DNA from: Candidatus Rhodoferax bjergmarkensis | GTDB taxonomy: Bacteria > Pseudomonadota > Gammaproteobacteria > Burkholderiales > Burkholderiaceae_C | Direction: 5' to 3' | Assembly: GCA_016708345.1 (NCBI GenBank) | Contig: JADJFX010000002.1 | Span: 186,001 to 250,000 of the forward strand | DNA length: 64,000 bases | In this document: positions 25,365-34,180 of the stretch, one piece after another | Position numbering within the stretch: position 1 is the first letter of the stretch | Layout of the letters: each line of letters opens with the position of its first letter | Program-made: the position numbers and the translations under genes | The notes under the pieces: model-generated | What the model was told of the DNA's origin: nothing | What the model saw: the letters and a program-made list of their open reading frames with translations, nothing else | Databases searched by the model: none

Positions 25365-26930
25365 ATGCAAGCTCAGAATTTTCCCCCGGCAGTTAACGGC
25401 AATCTCTACACGGCGCTGCGTGCGGCGTTTCCCCAGGACTTGGACGCGGTGGTGGTAGAGACCGACAGCGGCCTGTTTTATACCTGGCGCGACTTGGAGC
25501 GTGGCAGCGCCATGATGGCCAATCTGTTTGCGTCGCTGGACCTGCCCACAGGCGCGCGCATCGCCGTGCAGGTGGAAAAATCGGTCGAAGCCCTGATGCT
25601 CTACCTGGCCACCTTGCGCGCCGGTTATGTGTTTTTGCCGCTCAACACTGCCTACCAAAGCGGCGAGATCAGCTACTTTATTGGCAATGCCGAGCCGGCG
25701 GTGGTGGTGTGCAGCGGGCCAAATTTTGGCTGGGTCAGCAAGATCGCTTTCAAGGCGGGCACACGCTATGTTTTCACGCTGGGGGAAGACCGAACCGGCT
25801 CCTTGCTGGAGCGTGCCGCATATTGCGCTGACCAGCATACGGTGGCCACGCGCAATGCCGATGATCTGGCCGCCATTTTGTACACCAGCGGCACCACGGG
25901 CCTGAGCAAGGGGGCCATGCTGAGCCACGGCAACCTGCTGAGCAACGCGCTGGTGCTCAAGGACTGTTGGGGCTGGCGCACGCAAGCGCAGGGTGGTGAT
26001 GTGCTGATTCATGCCTTGCCGATTTTTCATGTTCACGGCTTGTTTGTGGCAATTCATGGGGCGCTGCTCAATGGCAGCAAGATGATCTGGCTGGCCCGTT
26101 TTGACCCGCAATGGGTGATTCAAAAGATGCGCGAGGCGACAGTCTTCATGGGCGTGCCCACGCTTTTTGTGCGGATGCTGGCCGAGCCTGGCTTGACGCA
26201 GGAGGCGGCGTGCCACATGCGGCTGTTCATCTCTGGCTCAGCCCCTTTGTTGTTGGACACTTTCAAGGAATGGCAGGCCAGAACCGGGCACACCATTTTG
26301 GAGCGTTACGGCATGAGTGAGACCGTTATCCTGACCTCCAACCCCTATGACGCGCAGCAAGGCGAGCGCCTAGGTGGCACGGTGGGCTTTGCGCTGCCTG
26401 GTGTCAGTCTGCGGATTGTGGATGAGCAGGGGCATGGGGTGGCCGTGGGTGAGGTGGGCGGCATTGAGGTCAGCGGCCCCAATGTGTTCAAGGGCTACTG
26501 GCGCATGCCCGAGAAGACGGCCGAAGAATTCACTGAGGACGGATTTTTCAAAACCGGCGATGTGGGGATGATCGACACACAGGGCTATGTGACGATTGTG
26601 GGGCGCAGCAAAGACCTCATCATCAGCGGTGGCTACAACGTTTATCCGGCCGAAATTGAAGCCTGCATCAACGAGTTGGCAGGCGTGGCGGAAAGTGCGG
26701 TGGTGGGCATTGCGCACGCTGATTTTGGCGAAGTGGGTGTGGCACTGGTCATACCCAAACCGGGTGCGGTGCTGGAGCCTGCCAAGATCATTGCCAGTCT
26801 GAAATCAAGGCTGGCCAATTTCAAGATTCCCAAGCAATGCTTCATTGTGGATTCGCTGCCGCGCAACACCATGGGCAAGGTTCAAAAAAATGTCTTGCGT
26901 GCGCAGTACAGTTTTGTGCAGAAGTTGTAA
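25365..26930 (+). CDS. matB: Malonyl-CoA synthetase
   Basis: A 521-residue acyl-CoA ligase very close in motif order to the Rhodopseudomonas MatB: VEKSVEALMLYLATLRAGYV, ILYTSGTTGLSKGAMLSHGN, MRLFISGSAPLLLDT, LERYGMSETVILTSNPYD, GPNVFKGYWRMPEKT, SGGYNVYPAEIE, and the terminal PRNTMGKVQKNVLR with the catalytic lysine. It joins malonate (or methylmalonate) to CoA with ATP cleavage to AMP. No malonate transporter or decarboxylase is visible nearby; the crotonase gene just upstream is the only likely partner. Confidence 0.92.
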   Translation: MQAQNFPPAVNGNLYTALRAAFPQDLDAVVVETDSGLFYTWRDLERGSAMMANLFASLDLPTGARIAVQVEKSVEALMLYLATLRAGYVFLPLNTAYQSGEISYFIGNAEPAVVVCSGPNFGWVSKIAFKAGTRYVFTLGEDRTGSLLERAAYCADQHTVATRNADDLAAILYTSGTTGLSKGAMLSHGNLLSNALVLKDCWGWRTQAQGGDVLIHALPIFHVHGLFVAIHGALLNGSKMIWLARFDPQWVIQKMREATVFMGVPTLFVRMLAEPGLTQEAACHMRLFISGSAPLLLDTFKEWQARTGHTILERYGMSETVILTSNPYDAQQGERLGGTVGFALPGVSLRIVDEQGHGVAVGEVGGIEVSGPNVFKGYWRMPEKTAEEFTEDGFFKTGDVGMIDTQGYVTIVGRSKDLIISGGYNVYPAEIEACINELAGVAESAVVGIAHADFGEVGVALVIPKPGAVLEPAKIIASLKSRLANFKIPKQCFIVDSLPRNTMGKVQKNVLRAQYSFVQKL

Positions 26931-26981
26931 CATCATTTTGGCGTCGATTTCACAGCTCTCCCACCACAAGGAAATTTCGCA

Positions 26982-28118
26982 ATGCAAGTGACTCAAGTAA
27001 TGTTCAACCGGCCCGAGGACATGACGGCCCAACTCGAAAAACTCCGCGCCACGGCTCCGAATTTTTTGCTGGTGTTTTCGTCCATTGATTTGCTCAAAGA
27101 GGTGGCCGAACCCCTGAAGGCAATGTTTTCGCAGGCGATTCGCGTGGGCTGTTCGACCGCCGGTGAGATCAGCGCTGACGGCGTGGCAGACGGAACTTGC
27201 GTGGTTACTGCGGTGCGCTTTGATAAAGCCAAAGCAGTCGAGTCCACAACCGCGCTCAAAGGCATGGAAGACTCGCGTGAGGCGGGCCATCGGCTGGCCC
27301 AGCAATTGCCCAAAGACGGCCTGCGGGCGGTGCTGGTGCTCGGGCAAGGGGTGGCCATCAACGGCAGCTCACTGATTGCCGGCATGACCGAGGTGGTGGG
27401 CACGGGCGTTCCCATTACCGGGGGCTTGGCTGGTGACGCAGCTGCGTTCAAGGAAACCTGGGTGCTTAACAGCAATGGGGTGAGCAACGACCAATTGGTG
27501 TGCATCGGCCTTTACGGTGATGACCTGAGCTTTTCTCACGGCTCGTTTGGTGGCTGGTCGCCGTTTGGCCCGGCCCGCAAGGTCACGCGCAGCGACGCCA
27601 ATGTGTTGTTTGAACTCGATGGTGAGCCCGCGCTGGACGTGTACAAGCGCTATCTGGGTGACCACGCCAAAGATCTGCCGGGCTCGGGTTTGCTGTTTCC
27701 GTTTGCCATGCTGGGCAGCGATCACAACGAAGTGGGGCTGATTCGCACCATTTTGGGTATGGATGAAAAAACGGGTAGCCTGACGCTGGCCGGCGACATC
27801 GACCCCACTGGTTTTCTGCGCCTGATGCATGCCAACACTGATGCATTGGTGGATGGCGCTGAAGCCGCAGCGCAGTCCGCCAAAGACATGTTGGCCGGTG
27901 ATGGCTCGGGCCTGACCGTGCTGGTCAGCTGTGTGGGGCGCAAGCTGGTGATGGGGGGCCGTGTGGACGAAGAGGTTGAAGCGGTGGGAGACGTGTTCGG
28001 GCAGGGGGCCGTGCTGACCGGCTTTTACTCGAACGGTGAAATCAGCCCTTTCACCGGCAATGCAGAATGCAAACTGCACAACCAGACCATGACCATCACG
28101 CATATCGCGGAGCGATGA
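26982..28118 (+). CDS. FIST-domain sensory protein
   Basis: A 378-residue soluble protein with a FIST N domain (about residues 20-215, GCSTAGEISADGVADGTCVV and the glycine block ITGGLAGDAAAFKETWVL) and a FIST C domain (about 216-365, ending GVEVFGQ-like VFGQGAVLTGFYSNGEISPF). FIST proteins are proposed small-ligand sensors, perhaps for amino acids. AAGGAA precedes the ATG. The histidine kinase begins 45 bases downstream, so the FIST protein probably supplies its input, as in other bacteria where FIST genes accompany two-component systems. Confidence 0.9.
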   Translation: MQVTQVMFNRPEDMTAQLEKLRATAPNFLLVFSSIDLLKEVAEPLKAMFSQAIRVGCSTAGEISADGVADGTCVVTAVRFDKAKAVESTTALKGMEDSREAGHRLAQQLPKDGLRAVLVLGQGVAINGSSLIAGMTEVVGTGVPITGGLAGDAAAFKETWVLNSNGVSNDQLVCIGLYGDDLSFSHGSFGGWSPFGPARKVTRSDANVLFELDGEPALDVYKRYLGDHAKDLPGSGLLFPFAMLGSDHNEVGLIRTILGMDEKTGSLTLAGDIDPTGFLRLMHANTDALVDGAEAAAQSAKDMLAGDGSGLTVLVSCVGRKLVMGGRVDEEVEAVGDVFGQGAVLTGFYSNGEISPFTGNAECKLHNQTMTITHIAER

Positions 28119-28163
28119 TTCCTGCCATGCAGTCAATTTGGTACTAGTCGGCAGTTTTCACGC

Positions 28164-31100
28164 ATGCACAAATTACTCGCCAGGCAGGCCAAACGTTTGC
28201 TTGGCAATGACGAGGCGCAACTCGGCGCTGTGCTGGAAGAGCTCAAGCGGGTCGCAGCGTCGGGCGCAGTGTCCGCCGATGCGGCCCGTTTGCTGTCGGG
28301 TTTGGAAACCTTTTTGGAGCGGGTTGACGGTGCCTACGAGCAAAGTGACCGAGACCTCGATCTCTCCACCCGCAGTTTGGAACTGAGTTCGGCCGAGCTG
28401 ACGCAAACCAACGAGCGCATTCGCAATGAGCTGGCCAGCCGCACACGCGCGATTGAGTCTTTGCGTGAAACAGCCAACGGCTTGATGCACACCATCAATG
28501 CCGGTTTGCCACCGCTGCTGGACGATAACCTCGAATCGCTGTCCAAATTGATGTCCGATCTGGTGCAGCAGCGTGAAGGCAGTCAAAAGGAGTTGCAGGG
28601 CGCTTTGGTCGATTTGGCCAACCAGAAATTTGCGCTGGACCAGCACTGCATCGTCAGCATTGCCAACGTGAGCGGGCAGATTGTTTATGCCAATGACAAA
28701 TTCTGTGAAATCAGTGGCTACGCGCGCGAAGAGCTGCTGGGGCAAAACCACCGCATCATCAATTCAGGCGTTCATCCGAAAGAATTTTTCGCTGATCTTT
28801 GGCAAACAGTGTTGGCAGGCCATGTCTGGCATGGTGAGGTGTGCAGCCGTTCGCGCAACGGGCACCTGTTCTGGGTGCAGGCAACCATTGTCCCGCTGCA
28901 CGATGATGCAGGTGTCCTGACGCAGTTCATCACCATTCGCACCGACATCACGGCCCGTAAATTGATGGAGAGCGAGATTAACGCAGCCGAGGCACGCTTG
29001 CGCGACATTACCAACACGGTGCCGGGTGTCGTTTTCCGTTGTGAGATCAGCCCGGACCGGATTCGCTATACCTTTGTCAGTGACCGGCTGATGGAAATTC
29101 GTGGTCTTGAGCGCGAAGCGCTGATGGCAGATGGACGCATTGCCATAGGCCAAATCATTACCGAGGACCGGGATCGATTTTTGAACGGTGTTCATGCTGC
29201 TGCCCAGGCCAAGGAGCGTTGGAGCGACGACTATCGAATTTTGCTGCCCAATGGTGCCTTGCGCTGGATTCGTTCTGAAATCCGCCCCATTGCCGAGCTG
29301 GCAAGTGATGGTGCCACCGTGTTCACCGGCATCTGGCAGGATGTGACGCTGTTGAAGGAAGCCGGCGAGCGCTTGCGCGAGGTGACTGAAAATGTACCCG
29401 TTGCGGTCTACCAGTTGCACCTTGCGGCCAACGGACGGCACAGTGTTCCTTTTTGCAGCCCTGCGATGGGGAAAATTTGTGGTGTTACCAACGAAGAGGC
29501 CATGGCCAGCAGCAAGGCGTTATTGTCCCGCGTGCATCCGCAGGACCAAGCGGTTCTGGCGCAGGCTTTTGCGGCGTCGACGGCCAGTGGTCAAGCCAGT
29601 CCACTGGACTTTCGCTTTATTCACAAAGTCACGGGTGAAACGGTTTGGGTGCATGGTGAAGTGCGCCCCAAGCAGGCCTCAGACGGCAGTGTGACCTGGA
29701 ACGGCTACCTGGCCGACATCACGGAAGCGAAAAAAGCGTCAGAGGAGTTGCGCCACGCCAAGGAAGACGCCGAGGCTGCCAACCGGGCCAAATCAGACTT
29801 TCTGGCCAATATGAGCCACGAAATTCGCACCCCCATGAACGGTGTGATTGGTATGACGGAGCTTGCGCTCGATACGGATCTGGACGATGAGCAGCGCGAG
29901 TATCTGAACATTGTCAAATCGTCGGCAGAGTCTTTGCTCAAGGTGATCAACGACATTCTTGATTTTTCCAAAATTGAAGCCGGAAAATTGTTGATCGAAA
30001 TGATCCCCTTCAACCTCGGACGCACGGTGGGAGAAACGCTCAAGTCCCTGGCCGTGCGCGCGCATGACAAGGCTCTGGAACTGCTGTGCGACATCGACCC
30101 CGATGTGCCGATGACGGTGCTGGGCGACCCCGGACGCCTGCGCCAGATTCTGATGAACCTGATTGGCAATGCCATCAAGTTCACGGACAAGGGGGAGATT
30201 GTGCTGCGCATTGCAAAGGCTTCGCAAGCGCATGGCCCCCATGCTGTCGGGTTCACCATCAGCGACACTGGCATTGGCATTCCGGCGTCCAAGCTGGGGT
30301 CTATTTTTGATGCCTTTTCTCAGGAAGACAGTTCCATCACCCGCAAGTACGGCGGAACCGGTCTGGGCTTGACCATTTCAAGCCGATTGGTCGAGACGCT
30401 GGGCGGGCGTTTGTCGGTGGAGAGTGAAGTGGGGCAGGGCAGCAAGTTCCACTTCTGGCTCCACCTCGAACCCGACACGACCACCGCCGAGGTTTCGTTT
30501 GACGCGGCACGGCTGGCCGGTGCGCACGTGCTGGTGGTGGACGACCATGCCGTCAATCGCACAATTCAGGCCCGCATTTTGGCAAGCGTCGGGGCAAAGG
30601 TTACCGAGTTTGCTTCCGCTCAGGATGCGCTGGACTGGCTGCAAAACGTGGCGGACCCAAGAGCTCCTTGTGATCTTGTTTTGATGGATGCCCAGATGCC
30701 CGGCATTGACGGATTTACAGCGGCGCAGCGCATCATTACCATGCCAAATGTTGCCAATATTCCACGCGTCATGCTCTCGTCAGCCGGTCTCAAAGGAGAC
30801 GCACAGCGATCGCGGGAAGTCGGTTTTTCCGCCTACCTGTCCAAACCTTTTACGCCAGATGAGCTGCTGGGTGTGCTGGTCAAAGTGATGGGGGCTGCGC
30901 CTTCACGTCCTGCCGATCTGGTGACGCGGCATGTGCTGGCAGACGCGCAAGCGTGTCTGGACGTATTGCTGGTCGAAGACCACATCGTCAACCAGCAACT
31001 GGCCATCACGTTCCTGACGCGCTGGGGGCATCGGGTGACCTTGGCCGAAAATGGCCAGTTGGCGCTTGAGGCGCTGGCAAAGCAGCGTTTTGACGTGGTG

Positions 31101-31709
31101 CTGATGGACATGATGATGCCGGTCATGGATGGCCTGGAGGCAACCCGGCGCTTTCGCGCGGCAGAGCAGGGGCCCCGCACCCCCGTGATTGCGATGACGG
31201 CCAACGCCATGCAGGGTGACCGTGACCGCTGCATCGAAGCCGGTATGGACGACTACATCTCCAAGCCCATTGACACCGTCGTGCTGCAACGGCTGCTTCG
31301 TCAATACGTGCCGGGCGGCAGTTTGCTGACGGCGCTCAGCGCTGGTCATGCGACCGATCGCGCACAGGCGAGCGCGGCAGTGGCGGACTTTGACTACGAT
31401 CAGGCCTTGGCTGGCGCAGACCCGGAAATGGTTGACATCATTGCCGATGCCTTTATCGACGCATGGCCACGAGACCTATTGAAAATTGAACAAGCTCTGA
31501 AAAACCAAGATTTTCAACCTTTGATGCATGTGGCGCATGCCCTGAAAGGAACGCTGGCAATTTTTGATGCCAAACCGGCGGTGGAGATGGCGCGGCAGCT
31601 GGAAGAGCTTGCCACACAGTGCGATCAGACCGGGCTGGCTAACGTAGCCGCGAAGCTGATTGCAGCGGTCAACCAGCTGATGGCGGCATTGGGGCGGTCA
31701 AGGTCGTGA
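28164..31709 (+). CDS. Hybrid histidine kinase with three PAS, two receivers and HPt
   Basis: A 1181-residue cytoplasmic kinase; I see no membrane helix. Order: N-terminal coiled coil (1-155), PAS/PAC (about 160-270, YANDKFCEISGYAREELLGQ), second and third PAS (to about 530), HisKA with the phospho-histidine near 552 (FLANMSHEIRTPMNGVIGMT), HATPase (DTGIGIPASKLGSIFDAF, YGGTGLGLTIS), receiver 1 (from about 788; LVLMDAQMPGIDG), receiver 2 (from about 932; VVLMDMMMPVMDG) and HPt with its histidine near 1124 (MHVAHALKGTLA). It carries a full internal phosphorelay. The HD-GYP regulator 93 bases downstream is the likely output. Confidence 0.95.
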   Translation: MHKLLARQAKRLLGNDEAQLGAVLEELKRVAASGAVSADAARLLSGLETFLERVDGAYEQSDRDLDLSTRSLELSSAELTQTNERIRNELASRTRAIESLRETANGLMHTINAGLPPLLDDNLESLSKLMSDLVQQREGSQKELQGALVDLANQKFALDQHCIVSIANVSGQIVYANDKFCEISGYAREELLGQNHRIINSGVHPKEFFADLWQTVLAGHVWHGEVCSRSRNGHLFWVQATIVPLHDDAGVLTQFITIRTDITARKLMESEINAAEARLRDITNTVPGVVFRCEISPDRIRYTFVSDRLMEIRGLEREALMADGRIAIGQIITEDRDRFLNGVHAAAQAKERWSDDYRILLPNGALRWIRSEIRPIAELASDGATVFTGIWQDVTLLKEAGERLREVTENVPVAVYQLHLAANGRHSVPFCSPAMGKICGVTNEEAMASSKALLSRVHPQDQAVLAQAFAASTASGQASPLDFRFIHKVTGETVWVHGEVRPKQASDGSVTWNGYLADITEAKKASEELRHAKEDAEAANRAKSDFLANMSHEIRTPMNGVIGMTELALDTDLDDEQREYLNIVKSSAESLLKVINDILDFSKIEAGKLLIEMIPFNLGRTVGETLKSLAVRAHDKALELLCDIDPDVPMTVLGDPGRLRQILMNLIGNAIKFTDKGEIVLRIAKASQAHGPHAVGFTISDTGIGIPASKLGSIFDAFSQEDSSITRKYGGTGLGLTISSRLVETLGGRLSVESEVGQGSKFHFWLHLEPDTTTAEVSFDAARLAGAHVLVVDDHAVNRTIQARILASVGAKVTEFASAQDALDWLQNVADPRAPCDLVLMDAQMPGIDGFTAAQRIITMPNVANIPRVMLSSAGLKGDAQRSREVGFSAYLSKPFTPDELLGVLVKVMGAAPSRPADLVTRHVLADAQACLDVLLVEDHIVNQQLAITFLTRWGHRVTLAENGQLALEALAKQRFDVVLMDMMMPVMDGLEATRRFRAAEQGPRTPVIAMTANAMQGDRDRCIEAGMDDYISKPIDTVVLQRLLRQYVPGGSLLTALSAGHATDRAQASAAVADFDYDQALAGADPEMVDIIADAFIDAWPRDLLKIEQALKNQDFQPLMHVAHALKGTLAIFDAKPAVEMARQLEELATQCDQTGLANVAAKLIAAVNQLMAALGRSRS

Positions 31710-31802
31710 ACTGTTCATCCATGTTCAATTTTGTAATATTTTCAGTCTGGCACTGCCCGTGACTGGATTACGATGAATCACCCGAAAAGGAATTGAGCGT
31801 TT

Positions 31803-32846
31803 ATGAAACACACGGTCCTCATTGTTGACGACACTGAAATCAATCTGATCCTGTTTGAGGCCTTGATTCGCAAAGTGGGCGACTGTGAGTCGGTAAAGTT
31901 CACCCGTTCAGTCGATGCGCTGGCTTGGGCACAGGTCAATGACCTTGATCTGGCCATTGTGGACTACATGATGCCCGAGATGGACGGCATTGAATTTGTT
32001 CGCCGTCTGACGCAAACGCCTGGCAAAGAGAGCACGCCGATCGTGATGATCACCGCCAATGACCAAAAATCGGTTCGCTATCGCGCGCTGGATGCCGGGG
32101 CTTCAGATTTTCTGGCCAAGCCGGTGGACAAAATTGAATTTTTGGCGCGGGTGAACAACATGCTCGCGCTTGGCGACAGCAGAAAAAAGTTGGCCGATCG
32201 GGCGGCCTGGCTGGCAGAGGAGGTCAGCAAGGCTACGTTGGAGATTGTTCAGCGTGAACGCGAAACGGTGATTCGCTTGTCCAAAGCTGCTGAATACCGC
32301 GACCCCGAAACCGGTGCCCATATTTTGCGCATGGCGCACTACTCACAGTTGATTGCCCGGGCGATGGGATTGTCTGTGAGTGACCAGGAGCTGCTGCTTG
32401 AAGCGGCACCCATGCATGACATTGGCAAAGTCGGGATTGCTGACAACATTTTGCTCAAACCGGGAAGGTTGACGCCAGACGAGTTTGAAATCATGAAACA
32501 GCACGCCATCATTGGTTATGAAATTCTCAAGGGAAGTTCATCCAAGGTGTTGCAGGCCGGCGCTGACATTGCGCGAGCACACCACGAAAAGTTTGACGGC
32601 AGCGGTTATCCCAATGGGCTCAAGGGGGAGGATATTCCCATCTTCAGCCGGATTGTGGCGGTGGCAGATGTGTTTGACGCGCTCACTTCCGAGCGACCCT
32701 ACAAAAAGGCCTGGACCCTGGAGAGTGCGGTTGAATTTCTGGAGACCAACTCGGGAACGCACTTTGACCCGGCTTGTGTGGTGGCGTTCATGGAGCACTG
32801 GGAGCAAGTGCTGGAGATCCGCCAGCGCTTCACGGATGACCATTAA
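31803..32846 (+). CDS. Response regulator with HD-GYP domain
   Basis: A 347-residue RpfG-like regulator. The receiver (1-125) has the phospho-acceptor in LAIVDYMMPEMDGIEF and the conserved lysine in FLAKPVDK. After a coiled linker the HD-GYP domain (about 160-335) shows AAPMHDIGKVGIADNILLKP and HHEKFDGSGYPNGLKGEDIP, so both the HD and the GYP motifs are intact. It is predicted to hydrolyse cyclic di-GMP. Third gene of the FIST-kinase-regulator set. Confidence 0.94.
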   Translation: MKHTVLIVDDTEINLILFEALIRKVGDCESVKFTRSVDALAWAQVNDLDLAIVDYMMPEMDGIEFVRRLTQTPGKESTPIVMITANDQKSVRYRALDAGASDFLAKPVDKIEFLARVNNMLALGDSRKKLADRAAWLAEEVSKATLEIVQRERETVIRLSKAAEYRDPETGAHILRMAHYSQLIARAMGLSVSDQELLLEAAPMHDIGKVGIADNILLKPGRLTPDEFEIMKQHAIIGYEILKGSSSKVLQAGADIARAHHEKFDGSGYPNGLKGEDIPIFSRIVAVADVFDALTSERPYKKAWTLESAVEFLETNSGTHFDPACVVAFMEHWEQVLEIRQRFTDDH

Positions 32847-32984
32847 AACTTTTTTGCCATCAAAAATGCCGGCTTTGCCCTGGCAGCACGGGAATGGACA
32901 GGTATCAAAACTGCCATTCGCGCCCGTCTTTAGTGCGCAGGCAGCTATCAATATCGCAGCAAATTCACCCCTTGTGGTTGCAAA

Positions 32985-33257
32985 GCCGCGCACGCCGGTG
33001 CCCGCAGCCGTGGGTGCTGGTGATCAGGTGCTGCGCGGCGTTGGTGGGAACAACTGTATGTAATGCGCAGTAAGCAATGCGGGTAACAAGCTGAGACTGT
33101 TAAAAGAGACTGGAGGCACCAATCCGGCACAAATCCTCAAACGCTGGGCGCTACGTAGTTGATAGCTGCTTGCGCACGTGTTTATTGCGGTACAGGCTGA
33201 TTTGATGGGTAAAAAATGCGACGAAAATCCAAAACATCAGCCGGGGCATGCCCGTTC
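32985..33257 (+). repeat. 273-bp direct repeat, copy A
   Basis: Begins GCCGCGCACGCCGGTGCCCG and ends GGGGCATGCCCGTTC. It aligns without gaps to 34343-34615 with about 14 differences (about 95 percent identity by hand). It contains a mini-repeat (TTGATAGCTGCTTGCGCACG at about 33158). The copies lie in the same orientation, 1358 bases apart, and flank the toxin-antitoxin pair. Confidence 0.93.
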
Positions 33258-33432
33258 AGTGTGGAAAAGATTTTGGGATGCGGATAAGCGGTTCACAGCG
33301 GTTTTGAATAAAGACTGGAAATTTAAAGTTTGATTGACAAAAAGAGAGGACAAAGAAGGTTGAAACATGGTTTTGCAAACAAGCCTTTTTGCGCGGATTG
33401 GATGAAATGCTGGATTGCAAGACCTGACACTC

Positions 33433-33468
33433 AAGTTCCTCAAGTTCCGCTGAAGTTCCCGAAGTTCC
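33433..33468 (+). repeat. Four AAGTTCC heptamers upstream of the toxin
   Basis: AAGTTCC occurs at 33433, 33442, 33453 and 33462, a spacing of 9, 11 and 9 bases, close to one helical turn. This could be a direct-repeat operator for the toxin-antitoxin operon, 50 to 85 bases before its start. Confidence 0.5.
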
Positions 33469-33499
33469 TGAATCGTCTGCTAGGACCTCGTATTTCATC

Positions 33500-33515
33500 T
33501 TATGTGATACCATAA
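33500..33515. promoter_or_regulatory. Short palindrome before the toxin start
   Basis: TTATG and CATAA are inverted around TGATAC, three bases from the toxin ATG. RHH antitoxins commonly bind short inverted repeats over their own promoter, so this is a candidate operator. GTGATACCAT may also hold the -10 hexamer. Confidence 0.4.
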
Positions 33516-33518
33516 ACC

Positions 33519-33938
33519 ATGAAAATTGTCATGGACACGGACACCATCGTTGCTGCGTTGCGCAGTCCTGGCGGTGCGTCGTCTGAGTTGCTGCGCAAAG
33601 CCCGACGCGGTGAATTGACACTGGCAGCCAGTGTCAGCCTTTTCATGGAATACGAAACAGTTTGCTCCCGGCCAGAGCACCTGTTGGCCGCTGGTTTGGA
33701 GGCGCGCCAGTTGGGCCTCTTTCTGGATGGTTTGGCGTACCTAGTAGAGCCGGTCGAGGTGCATTTTTTATGGCGCCCACAATTGCGTGACCCGGCCGAC
33801 GAATTGGTGTTGGAGGCCGCCGTGAACGCATCCGCACAGGCACTGTTGACCTTCAACTTGAAACATTTCGCAGTTGCTGCCGAGCGTTTCCATCTGCAAG
33901 TGGCCCAGCCTGGCACGTTTTTGAGGAGTTTGCCATGA
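33519..33938 (+). CDS. PIN-domain toxin
   Basis: A 139-residue PIN-fold predicted ribonuclease of the COG1569/TIGR00305 toxin group. Acidic residues expected at the metal site are visible: D6 and D8 in VMDTDTIVAAL, E44 in LFMEYE, D91 and D94 in RDPADELVLEAA. The signature LTFNLKHF is at 110-117. The start could be ATG 33519 or ATG 33531. The partner gene overlaps its stop by four bases (ATGA), a toxin-first order, so translation is likely coupled. Confidence 0.87.
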   Translation: MKIVMDTDTIVAALRSPGGASSELLRKARRGELTLAASVSLFMEYETVCSRPEHLLAAGLEARQLGLFLDGLAYLVEPVEVHFLWRPQLRDPADELVLEAAVNASAQALLTFNLKHFAVAAERFHLQVAQPGTFLRSLP

Positions 33939-34180
33939 GTCAATTAAGTACCTATCCCCTGCGCTTGCCGCGTTCCATGCGGCTCGGTGTGGAGCGCTTC
34001 AGCAAGCAAGATGGCATCAGCATCAACCAGTTTGTCAGCATTGCGGTGGCGGAAAAACTGGCCATGTTGCAAGCGCAGGCCTTTTTTGCCGAACGCAAAG
34101 CCCGAGCAGACATGGACGGCTTTGATCAATTGATGCAGCGCAGCGGCGGCGAGCCGCCACGCGACGGAGATACCGTCTGA
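33935..34180 (+). CDS. RHH antitoxin
   Basis: An 81-residue protein that starts inside the toxin stop codon. The N-terminal half (STYPLRLPRSMRLGVERFSK, then DGISINQFVSIAVAEKLAML) is a ribbon-helix-helix of the HicB C-terminal/CopG type, and the C-terminal tail is charged and probably wraps the toxin. It is assigned as antitoxin from fold and context. No other gene follows before the second direct repeat. Confidence 0.82.
   Translation: MSQLSTYPLRLPRSMRLGVERFSKQDGISINQFVSIAVAEKLAMLQAQAFFAERKARADMDGFDQLMQRSGGEPPRDGDTV

Larger units (their letters stand above)
32847..33518. other. Gene-free region before the toxin gene
   Basis: A stretch of 672 bases with no convincing gene. It holds a diverged mini-repeat (32850-32960, ending TAGTGCGCAGGCAGCTATCA), the first 273-bp direct repeat (32985-33257), the AAGTTCC heptamers (33433-33468) and a short palindrome before the toxin start. 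Minus-strand frames such as 32948-33130 are only the coding potential of the repeat. Confidence 0.7.
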
